DNA of 64,000 bases from Antedon mediterranea (Eukaryota > Echinodermata > Crinoidea > Comatulida > Antedonidae). The stretch spans positions 12,715,001 to 12,779,000 of the forward strand of contig NC_092674.1 of NCBI RefSeq assembly GCF_964355755.1, written 5' to 3'. This document shows, in pieces, positions 34,168 through 45,500 of the stretch (positions are counted from its first letter, which is position 1; the number at the start of each line of letters is the position of its first letter). The translations under genes were made by a program, and so were the position numbers. Under the pieces are notes generated by a model. The model was given only the letters and a program-made list of their open reading frames with translations, was not told the DNA's origin and ran no database searches.

Positions 34168-37100
34168 ATGCACTATCTGAACCCACGCTTTCAGTTGATG
34201 TCTAATAAAATGGACAAACTTAGAGCGAACGCGAAATACTTTCGTGAATTCCGTGATGCCAGTATAATGTCATTCACTGAAACATGGTTGCAGGATAGGC
34301 ATAATGATTCTCATATCGAAATTAATGGTTTTAAAATACTTAGGGGAGACAGAACATGTGAATCAGGAAAGAAAAGGAGTGGTGGTATCTGTATTTACGT
34401 CAACGAAAGATATTGTCACCAAAATAACGCAGTCGTGAAGAAGCACAGATGCTCACCAAATTGTGAAATTCTTGTTGTAAGCGTACGCCCCTATTATATA
34501 CCCAGGGAATTTTCACACGTTGTCATTGTTACTGTATATATTTCCAAAACAAATCTGGTTAATAATGCACTGCATCGACAGAGATTGCAGAAGTACTGTA
34601 CGACATAGACTTGCCCCAAGTCTGTATTGTTTTTTATTTTTATTTATTTGTTTTTATTTCGACTGCGATTTTTGTCTGAAAATACAGACTTGTGAAACAC
34701 GTATAGAAATCGATTTGCAGACCGCAAACATCCGATAAGAATGACGTAGGTTATCATACCGTATTTGGCTATATGGGGCGGGCGGTATGTAAATATGGAT
34801 TTCGAATCAACCAATGATCATTTTGTTTCAAAATGAAAAAGATCGAGTACGTACAGTGCTGAATGTACGATCGAGACTGTTGAAATATGAAATCGTGTTG
34901 CCAAGTTGTTTTGTTTATTAATTGTTTAGTCCTTAGCTTAGGCCTCCTTCGTAGGTCCTACTCAACTCGAACGTATGACCTGCCAAATAAAACGCCAATA
35001 AGGTAGGCCTACATACCACCACCGGCACACAACAGGATTCAAACACAACAGACAGGGCTACACCACTACACAGTACAGGACAGGGTCTGGGTGGGAATTA
35101 AATCAAATTATCTCCGCGTAATAATAATATTAAATGATCCATTCAATGTTTGATTTGCGGAGAAGCAAGACGAGTTTTCTTGGGAAAAATCCCATCAAAT
35201 GTTTACCAGACTACTACTAGGCATACGGTATAAAATCATTTCTAGCCTTCAGAAACTTTCATTAATGTACCCAAGTACACATTTTCTAAACGTAACATAG
35301 CGCATGCGTACCTTCTTAGTTGTTGAGTCTTTGAAATTCTGAAACATGAATATTAAAACGGTGTACGAGTGAGTAGCCAATCGCATGCAGCTGAAACTAG
35401 TCAACCGGATAATCTATGCACCAAGAATTCTTGGTGTCAAACCACGTGACTTTTGCGTGTTTCCCCAGACGGAGTATCCAAACTCAAGTAATACACATAT
35501 GAAACGCCATATGTGCAATATTTATATTTTTACTAATATTAAGTAAAAACTCAGTCTGGAGCCCAGACTATGTACGACATAGAAGCTACCTCGCCCGATG
35601 CATTCGTTGTCATTAACGGAGATTTTAATCGCGGATCATTGAAGAAGACAAGCGAGTACTACTACCAACACGTTACATGTCCTACGCTCGAAACAAGTAT
35701 ATTAGACCTTTGCTACACAAACGTGAAAAACGCATATGTTTCAACCCAGTGGACGTGCTTGGGAGATCATTTTTTAATCGTACTAAACCCGAAATACATT
35801 CCATTAGTTAAACGAGAGAAGCCAAGGACTATTAAAGTAAAGAAATGGACAGCGGAAGCAAAGGAACGCCTACAAGATGCATTTGATGATACGGACTGGG
35901 AGATGTTTATTAATAACGCTAATGATCTGAATGAACTTACGGACACAGTGTCTGAATATATAAACTTTTGTAGTGATATGCTTATCCCAACTAAAAAGGT
36001 TAAAGTGTTTGCGAATAATAAACCGTGGATAACCAAAGATGTGAAAATTATTATTAACCGGAAACAGAAAGCATTTGCTGAAGGTAATAAAGCGAATCTA
36101 AAAGAGGTCCAAAAAGAATTAAAATGTGCAATACGTAAAGAAAAATACAAGTTTATAAATAAGGTTGAAAAGAAGTTCACGGAAAATAACATGAAAGAGG
36201 TGTGGCAAGGAATGAGGTTAATGAGTGGACATATACATAATAAACAAAAATCTGTATCACTACCAAAAATTGACAAAGAATATGCAAATGAATTAAATAT
36301 ATTTTTCAATCGTTTGAACAAATATGATTTTTCAAAAGAAATTAAGGAACGGAAGTGTCAGCTTGAATCAAATATAAATGACATAAAAAAAAAGTATTTT
36401 AGAAATTTGAATGCTAAGAAAGCTCCCGGGCCCAATAAACTTAAACCAAATATTTTAAAATCATGTGCAATGCAGTTATCGTATATTTTCTCAATTATTT
36501 TTAATTTGTGTTTCACAACTAGTTCACTTCCAGAAACATGGAAACAATCATCTATTGTTCCTATTCCAAAAAGCCGTGTTATTAAAGTATATTAATGATC
36601 TCAGGCCAGTTGCCTTAACATCAGTTGTAGGTAAAATATGTGAGAAAATTGTTTTAAAATGCTTAAAACCAATAGTCACTACGCATACTGATCCCATGCA
36701 ATTTGCATACAGAAGTGCTCGGAGCACAGAAGATGCGATTGTCGTTAAACTTGAAAGGCTGTATCGTCATTTAGATAAACAAAGGTTGGAAATTCAGCCC
36801 GTGTTATGTATTACGACTTCTCCTCTGCGTTTAACACTATTCAACCCCATTTACTAGTAGATAAGCTGTGTGAGATGGCCATTCCCTTTAATTTGATTCT
36901 TTTTATTCTGAATTTTCTAACAAACAGAAAGCAGTATGTGAAGCTTAGCCCAACAGTATGTTCTGATGTTATTGTTTCCAATACAGGTGCGCGACAATGC
37001 ACTGTATTAGCCCCTTTTTTGTTTACCTTGTATACAAGTGATTAACGATCTAAATATGATTCTTGCCCAGTTGTACGATTTGCTGACGATACGGCGATGA

Positions 37101-37754
37101 TTGGCTTGATTCAGAAGGACGATTGCACTTCATATTTAAATGAGATTAATAATTTTGTAAAATATAGTAATGATAACTTTTTAGAATTGAATGTTGAAAA
37201 AACAAATGATTATAGATTTTAGAAAGAAAACGAATAAATGTGATCTAGTTGACATAATGGGTAGACAAGTTCAGAGGGTGGAAACATATAAATATCTGGG
37301 GGTTGTATTTAACAATAAATTGACGTGGAGTAACCACTTGGATCTTGTTATGAAGAAAGTAAATACTAGAATGTACTGTTTAAGACAACTAAACAAGTTC
37401 AGTGTAAATAATAATATTTTGATTACATTCTATCAGTCTATTATTGTTGGGGTTTGGAAATATTGTATTGCAGGGTGGGGTGGAAATGTTACAGAGGGAG
37501 ATAAGGGTAGAATTGATCGTGTGTTACGAAGGGTTGAGAGGATGTCTGGTTTGTGTCAGCAGTCGGTGGATTCAGTTTATTGCGAGAACCTGGACAGGCT
37601 TTTTGGGATGGTGTTGAGGGATGAAAGTCATCCGCGGCTGCTGACACAAACCGATATCTTTTCTCCTTTCTGCCCACAGGTATCAGGAGACACCAGCGAC
37701 ATTCATCCAGATGAGCACCATGAAATAATATGTAATAATATGTTCTTGTTGTGA
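34168..37754 (+). pseudogene. LINE L endonuclease-reverse transcriptase, multiply broken
   Basis: The endonuclease start is MSNKMDKLRANAKYFREFRD and FTETWLQ, then SGGICIYVNERYC. After the nested insertion come VVINGDFNR, ILDLCYTNVK and GDHFLIV. The reverse transcriptase has APGPNKLKPNIL and, after a frame change near 36590, NDLRPVALTSVVGK, QFAYRSARSTEDA and, in another frame, YDFSSAFNTIQPHLL. The usual GVPQG box reads GARQCTVLAP. RFADDTAMIGL, ETYKYLGVVFN and WGGNVTEGDKGRI follow with one more frame change near 37195. At least five breaks make it non-functional. In intact copies the protein performs target-primed reverse transcription. Confidence 0.85.
34606..35570. mobile_element. DNA transposon nested in LINE L, 9-bp target duplication
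   Basis: TGTACGACA occurs at 34597-34605 and again at 35571-35579, exactly where the LINE coding sequence is interrupted. Joining the flanks recovers sequence homologous to the minus-strand LINE. The insert starts TAGACTTGCCCCAAGTCTG and ends CAGTCTGGAGCCCAGACTA, an imperfect inverted pair. A 9-bp duplication is usual for Mutator-like elements, but no transposase is seen. The following TAGA is also shared, so the duplication could be counted as up to 13 bp. Confidence 0.85.
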
Positions 37755-37910
37755 GTTTTTAATATTGGTATTGTTGTATTGTCATGTTATTTTATATATT
37801 GTAATTATGATGTATTTGAAGACGAGCAATGTAATTTTCTCCTTGTGGGAACGAATAAAGATTATACTTGATACTTGATACTTCTCAAACGCATGTCAAT
37901 TTCTTGTTAT

Positions 37911-38215
37911 GCATTTTATTTTATTTTATTTTATTCAATTTTCAGGCACAATACATGACAACACAGCGGTGCAGCACCCTGAGGATTTCCGTGAGTGCAA
38001 AGCACTATCGAGATGGCTCTCCAAATACTGCACTAGAACATATAAGACAAACATATACACAAGATGCTCTACATAGACAAAGACTTATTATTAAGTCTTT
38101 GGGAGTGGAGTTGTAAATTGTCATGAGAAAAAAAAACCCTGACATATGACAGGACTTGAACCCAGGACCCTTAGATTGGTAGCATCATAACCACCAAGCC
38201 ACAGCTCCACTCCCT
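37911..38215 (-). mobile_element. tRNA-derived SINE, copy 2 (minus strand)
   Basis: Read on the minus strand: a head with TGGCTTGGTGG and the B box GGTTCAAGTCC, a body with ACAACTCCACTCCCAAAG and GAGCATCTTGTGTATATG, and a different tail from copy 1 (GTGCTTTGCACTCACGG, CAGCGGTGCAGC-type words, CCTGAAAATTGAATAAAATA). It ends in TAAAA repeats. The tail is repeated in opposite orientation at 40964-41102. It lies immediately after the LINE L tail. Confidence 0.8.
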
Positions 38216-38533
38216 CTCTCCTATTATGCTAAAAAATGGATCAATACAAAGTATGATTGATATACCTATTTTACATTTACTTTGTTTATTTTCAGGATTT
38301 TCCATCTTTAGGACAGCTTCATGAGAAATTATTAGGAAGAAATGTACTGTAATTCCAATTTTTGCAGTAGCAAAATCAAAATGATTCAAGTGATGATTCA
38401 GCTCTTTATCAGGTATTGAATATGTTGAATCATAAAGATAGAATACATTCTAGTATCTTGTGTTAGTTCTTTAGAATACTCCACATGCTAGTCCTATTAG
38501 TGCATGGGTTTAGTATATCTGATACTTGATCAA

Positions 38534-38566
<33 letters not shown>

Positions 38567-39592
38567 CCCTGAAAAATTATGGTTGGATATGCCATTTTAA
38601 TGTCCTGTAATAGTTCTTCCATTCCAAAAAATAGGTCGGAAAAAAATGATTTAGCTACCTGCCAGCAGTGCAGCATCTACCCAGATAAGCACGCCAAGAG
38701 ATTGACCCCTGCTCTTTTTCGAATAATGGACCGAGTTCTTTAACATGCATTGTACAAGGGGCCAGCGGCTTTATGTCCCATTGAGAGTATGATGTATATT
38801 TTAATTTGTATTTCTTTATTTCAACAGTAAGTTGTAAATGAGTTTTTCCCAGGTGGATCTGTGGGAACACTAGCTAGTGATTCAAGAAACATTATTGAAC
38901 TTGTTCGTAGTAGTTATGATGTAAGTTTGCAGTTTTTCATAGCACATTTATTTTTATTTGAGATTTTTTCCCATTAGTTTTTTTTTACCAATTATTATGT
39001 CAAACATTTATGTTTGTGGAACAATTTTTTGATTTATAGGCCTTTATCGAGTGTAAATAAAATTAGGCCTACATTCCATTAGAACTTCTTTTTCTACAGA
39101 CTTTACGATGAATAAAGTTGTTAATGATATTGCAATATATTTTTTTTTTTATAGTATTTATATGCATTTTTAATGTTTATACAAATTATATTATAAATGT
39201 TTTTTATACAATCAGTGCAATAGGCGACCTACTAGATAGTGATTAAGTTTGCTTTTTAGGAATCCTGTCTCTGCCTGATTTTATGTGATGTTTTCTTTTC
39301 TTTGTCCATGTTTTTCTATATTGTACTTTTATGGAGACAAAAATAAATGAAATTAAATAAAGTTTGATGTAAATTTAATATAAATTAAACATTTAACTAC
39401 ATAAAAAGAATTAACCTCAATTAAAGTAACTTTTTTCTTGTTCAAAATTACTTTAATTCTTTAAAAAACATCTTTCACACAGATGTGAAGTTATACACCA
39501 TGCAGCGAAAGGATTAATGCACACATTTTGTTTATTGCACATGTTTTATTAGTTATTAATATCATAGTTAATTAAAATAATAGTTTTTATAG

Positions 39593-42500
39593 AAAATTAC
39601 ATCTGAGATTCAACTTGTAGACACGGTGACAGCTCCTATTCATGTAACCTACTCAGCCTATTGCGATGGCGAGACATTGACGCCTAATTCGCAGAACTGT
39701 AGTAACATTCGCTTAGGAAATGTCATTAAATTTAAACTAGATGTTAGTGTCGATGAGTGTACAGCAAATCCTTTCTCGTAAGACATGATTACATTGTTTA
39801 TTACCAATCACAAGTGAGGCATTGACCTTGGTGCATGCGTTGGAACGCTTAAAATAAATGTTTCTGCTGCCCAAGCCTGTCCGACCTAAAATTTGGTTAG
39901 CTTCTTTTTAAATTTTTTTTATTGTAGGAGCATTTAATAAAAAAGCACAATTAAAAAACATCTTTGTTTTTGTAATTGCATGCAAACATTTCTCTAGTGT
40001 CCTCTATTTCTATTGTAAAGTTTTGCCCATTTTATTAAATCTAAAATTTATATTATTTATTCATAAAACACAAAATAGATAAAAAAAATTGTCCTACTGA
40101 TATGACCATGTATTTCAATTGATGGTGTTCCTGGGCAACATAACAATTTGTTTAGGGCTTTTAGATTTACAATCAGCTTTGTGTTTCTAGCATTTCCCTT
40201 TTAAATGCTGTGACATAATCAATAATGATGATTTTAATGGTGGCAATAAAGCATGAAGATGACATAATATGAATGAATGAAGATAATGGCTTTGATGTTG
40301 AATCATCATGAATATGATACTATCATTAAGAAAACTTCTTTTATTTCTTTTTTCAAAATTATGATTATTATTATTTGTAAAATGTCCATTTATTGAATAA
40401 ATGGTATGATACGATGATGATTAATTTTGAATACTATGCAGTGGTTGAACAAATAAGAACTTTTATCTAATATTAATAAGTTACAGAGTACATGATGTGC
40501 TAGAAATTTTATCAAAATGTTTAGTTTTTCAGTTAAACCTCTTGGATTTGAAGAGAACCTAGAAGTTGTCATAATAACAAATTGTGAATGTGAATGTACC
40601 AAGTCTGTGACACCAGGCAGTGAGCTATGTAGCAATGGTAATGGTTCACTGGTCTGTGGTATTTGTGAGTGTAATGAAAACCGGTATGGAAAGGTCTGTG
40701 AATGTGATGACACTGGCTCAGATGAAACTGAAACACTTGCAGATAGTTTACCATGTCAAACGTAAGTTAATTTTTCTAAGGTTTTTTCAACTTCTTTACA
40801 TTTTTTTCTTTTTGGAAAAGCATGATATACCGCTAACCTAGTTTTTTAACTAGTGTTTATTCATCATACATCAAGCATTAACAAAAATATTGCTGTTGAG
40901 TATTTTACTAATGTTTAACCATTATTTTCTGAACACATACTGTAAACTTTTATTGTTTACTTATTATGTTCAAGTGCAGTATATGGAGAGCCATCTCGAT
41001 AGTGCTTTGCACTCATGGCAATCCTCAGGATGCTGCACCGCTGTCTTGTCATGTTTTTTGTGTGCCTGAAAATTGAATAAAATTAAAAAAATAAAATAAA
41101 ACTATAGAGGGCAGAAATCATAATTTTGATTTCTTATTTTCAATATTTATGAAATGATGTATAGGCCTATATGTACTTTATGTTTAAAAAATATGAGTCA
41201 AATCCTATTTTTATTTATTTCAATAGAAGTAACTCATCTTTGGTTTGTTCAGGTCAAGGGTCATGCATATGTGGGAAATGTGTGTGTAACAAGCGACAAG
41301 TAGGTGAACTATATGATTTTATAGTTTTCTTATTGGGGCATATCAGTAGGTCAACTATTACAGTATGTACTGTGAGTATACTATAGTGGGTCAATTAGAG
41401 GAAAAAAGAAGTTTTTTAAAATCTGTTGCTGATGATAATTGACAATTAGTAAGTGCAAAAGATTAAAAATAATGTAACCCTATAAATAGAGAATGTCACT
41501 CTTTTATATAGGGTTTGAGAGGAGGAGGCAAGACTCAAGTAGTCAATTTGTTATTTATAACTACTATACACGGTTTCTCTATTTCTAAATTGGTCAACTG
41601 CTATGTGATCAACAGTTACACTGGTGACGTGATCAGTTAGTTAAAAAAAATATATACAATCAATAAATATATATTACAGTTCAATAAAAATGTTATTACC
41701 ATATTAACATGTTTATAATGCCAAGCTAGATTATAATCCAACCCACTAATTTTTTGCCAAATGTTGTAACCCGGATCCTGATTATTATAATAATTGGTCA
41801 TATATTTTTTTGAATGCGATTAATATAATATAAAATGTATTATAAATAGAGCTTTTTTGTTATGATTAATATTTTTTTCTTTTTCAAGAATCCTTTAGAA
41901 AAAATCACAGGAAAGTTTTGCAACTGTGATAACTTCTCTTGTCGCAGAGATTCTGCTGACCTCATTTGTGGTGGTATGTTCAATTTTGTTTATATTATTT
42001 TCTTTGGAATTTGGTTAATTTAAGCTCTGCTGACAATTTTAAGGACCATATCAGCATTTTTCTACTACAGTAACTAAATATCTTAAATATGATTTTAGTC
42101 TGTTTCAAATGTAGAAGCTATGATAGTCATTGCAATAAACAGTGTGTAATATTACCCAAAAAAGATTATTAGATTATTGCATAAACAGGTTAAACAGAAA
42201 CAAAATAGTTTAGTTACTGCAATAACTGCAATAAGATAATCAATCTCTGTAGAAAATTTATTATATTATTTCTCAGTGATTTTTTTTTTTATTGTGAATT
42301 GCCTTTGAACATTAAGGTAGTATACAAATGAGGTATTTAATTATTATTAATTATTATAAAAATGGTTTTGAGCATCTTGTGTATAATATACAGTATGCTC
42401 TGTGCTATATAACATGGACTTGATAGAGTTTATTTATGACTAAGCTCTGTCTACACTATCACACTTTCTGTGCCTAAATTGACGTGCCAATGGACACGAT

Positions 42501-45500
42501 AACATCATATTCAATACCCTTTTTTTTGTCAAACTAGTGTGATAGTGTAGACAGAGCTTATAGGTATTTATTAACGTTGATAGGTCCATCAAAAGGAACA
42601 TGCATTTGTGGTCAGTGTGAATGCAAGCCAGGCTATAGTGGTCCTGATTGCAGTTGTCCAACGAGCATTGAAAACTGCCTAGCATCTACTGGAAAAGAGT
42701 GCAATGACGCTGGACACTGTGAATGTGGTGTTTGCATGTGTAATGCAACACTGGTCTACGATGGCCCAACTTGTGAGGATTGTGATGTAAGTTCATTTAT
42801 ATTAAAATCTTAATGCATCCTTAAATTCAAATGTATGATGTCATCATCATCAGGATTTATCAAATGTCCTATTCATGAAATATTAATACATTGTTGAGAC
42901 CCCATTTCATCATTTTAACATTGTACAGTACCATAATAATTTATACAGCACCATTCTTTTTCCAATGATTTTTCTGATGATGAATAAATGTACTTCTATT
43001 TTCTATGTAAAACTGTCTTAAGTTTAAGTCATGTGACACCCATCAGTAAATCGTTCTATAGACGATCCGTTCCACCTATATTTTGTACTTACTATAGGAC
43101 TATCATGTACAGAACCTCAAATGACCATAATCATATTTACTGTTTGTAGACATGTCCAGCTAAATGTGATCGCAATCGTGACTGTGTGCAATGTCTAGCT
43201 TACGGTACAGGTATATCTGAGGAAAAATGCCAAGAGTGTCCTCAAAGAATTATACTTGTTGAGGAAGAAGAATTAATAGGTAAGAATTGTGGAAACATTT
43301 TAATTACAAAGTAATAAACTAATTTATTTTATTATATTTGTCTTCAAGATTCTGATAAACCTTAATTGTTTCATTTCTTTTATTTTAACCATCCGATAAA
43401 AAAACTTTATAAAGGATAAAACACCGATTAAATTACATTAGTACAATTCAATGTATTGAGTTGCCATGTTGTAATTGGTGGTTCACAGTGTTGATAAACT
43501 ATAAAGTATAGTAGGACAAGCATATGACAATTTAGGAAATGTTTCTGGTTCGTTCAGGGAAGAGGGCCTTATGCATATGTTGCTTTCGCGACACATGTGT
43601 TGCGTACTAAACTTACTGTCGAAGCAAAATCAAAATGAACAAGTATTTTAACAAAACTTTTCTCTCAAAACTACGCTGTTATGCAAATGAACGAAAATGA
43701 ATGCTCTTTATTAGCTATCTGTTCATGATGTTATAAGAACTGTATAATCTATACTGAGTTTTAGCAGGTACTGTATAATTTATGGTATTGTAAAATATTA
43801 TTATAAGGATTTTCTTAAGCACTTAAAGGAAATCTTCTGTGATCTAATAGTTTTATATACTAGCTGTTTATTATCTTGAATTATTAAAGATTTGTAAAAA
43901 ATAAAGATTATTTATAAGGAAAGAAGAAGGTTTAATTGGTAAGAAGTCGAAAAGTTGAAAAGTAATAAACTAATTTATTATATTTATTTTTTATTTAATT
44001 TCATTTATATATTCATCCGTTGATTAAATTGATTAAAAAATGGTCCTCATCATCTGTTTTCCATGGGGTTGTGTATTGCTGATCTAGCGAATTATAGGGC
44101 TAGGCCTGTTTGTGTTAATCAAAAGCTTTCAGCACTTGCATATTGATGTTTCCAGTTCATAAATTCCTTTCAGGGAAATTGGTTGTTCGAATAGTTTTTA
44201 CTTTTTGCGAACTGAAAAAAAAATCAGGAATTGATGGAAGTAATTCTCGGGTGGGACATAAACCCATGACTTTTGGCAGTAATGACTAAAACATTGTTTG
44301 CAAAAACATTTTGTTTACTTTCAAAATGTAAATCGCGTTAAAAAAGTACTGCTCTATCCACTGTTGAAATATATCCCCTATGATGAAAATTATGCATTGC
44401 TTTCTATAAAAACCTTGTATCTCCACATAGTTTTACAGGTGGATGCTTTATATTTTGTGCTAGGTAGGTGTGTAATGAATTGGAAAATGCCAGAGATTTC
44501 AGTAAAATATAAAACTTAATAATAAATATATAATACATTTCTGGTTTTAGATAAGTATTTTGATAAAATGCCACACAGATTCCAGTAATAATAATAATAA
44601 TAAAATTCTGGTTTTTATTATTTGGAATTATTTCACAATTTTTAAGACATATAATACAAGGGTTAGCCATGATTTTGTAATAAATGTCTAGGAATCACTC
44701 TGATGTTGGTATGGAAACCAAGGAATTCACTCTGATATTGGTATAAAAACAACAACATCACTTTGATGTTGGTACGAAAACGGCGTATTGTACAGTACAA
44801 ATCAAAACTTTGTATGAGCCAATAAATATGTGTTTCGACAAAAAACACAACATTTTCTGCTTTCTGATTGGCTGTTGTTCTGACAACTTATTGGGTTAAG
44901 AAATATGGTATATATTAAAAAATATTTTATTGATGTTAATAAAATAATCTGATGGCAATTGGATTCAATTTAGAAATGATAATACTAATATTGCTGGTAC
45001 AATCAATGAAACATGTAGATTACATTAACATCATAAAAAATAACTATTTGAAGTAAAGTGTCCTTAAAAACGTATGGTGTACGTTATTGTCAACGCAATG
45101 GATTATACAAACTGTCAATTATGATTGGTCAACTCATTAGCGTTTGTAGCGATTTCTGTTTTTTAAATCATTTTTTTCTGATTTTAATTATTTTTTAAAT
45201 TATTTTATTTATTTATAAATTTTGTTTTTAAGTGTTATATTTTTATGTTGTCTTGTCAAATTATTTTGTACTAAGGGTCCCTATTATGATCAGCTTTGTC
45301 TGGATGTACTATCCTTGTTAAATATTGTTGAAATAAAATAAATATGAGGACCACACCTTTTGGTTAAAAAAACATTTTTTGAATATTGCCACTTAACTTT
45401 ATTTTATATGAAACATAACCATGACTTTATGTTTGTTTAATGAAACGCATCACCATTGTACTCTACAATTGTCTTAACCTTTTATTGAAATATCTGGTAT

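Larger units (their letters stand above)
34161..37885 (+). mobile_element. LINE family L, degenerate copy with a nested insertion
   Basis: Same family as the minus-strand LINE at 46890-49520, by protein and by 3' UTR (GACGAGCAATG..AATTT, AATAAA). Coding pieces lie at 34161-34596, 35583-36590, 36590-37040 and 37050-37754 in different frames. The 3' end is GAACGAATAAAGATTATACT plus a TTGATAC repeat. A 965-bp DNA element splits the endonuclease. It sits in the integrin intron between 33802 and 38296. Confidence 0.85.
32094..38920 (+). pseudogene. Integrin beta, betaI (head) domain exons, disrupted
   Basis: Five exons match the second half of an integrin betaI domain. 32094-32182: RDNPC, then a 1-base loss near 32110-32119, then CEQPYGFRNVIPLVDDINLF. 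32877-32960: intact, IGWRN, SDAGFHFALDGK. 33727-33802: GGLTLPNDGECHLDDQ, then a 1-base gain near 33778, after which DNTHSVKN restores phase 0. 38296-38412: DFPSLGQLHEKLLGRNVL, with frame changes near 38350 and 38380 around IPIFAVAKS, ending LYQ. 38828-38920: opens with TAA, then FFPGGSVGTLASDSRNIIEL. The exon carrying PEGGFDA and everything before RDNPC were not found. In intact integrins this domain binds ligand through metal sites. The lesions mean a pseudogene head, allelic decay or assembly indels; I cannot separate these from sequence alone. Confidence 0.8.
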
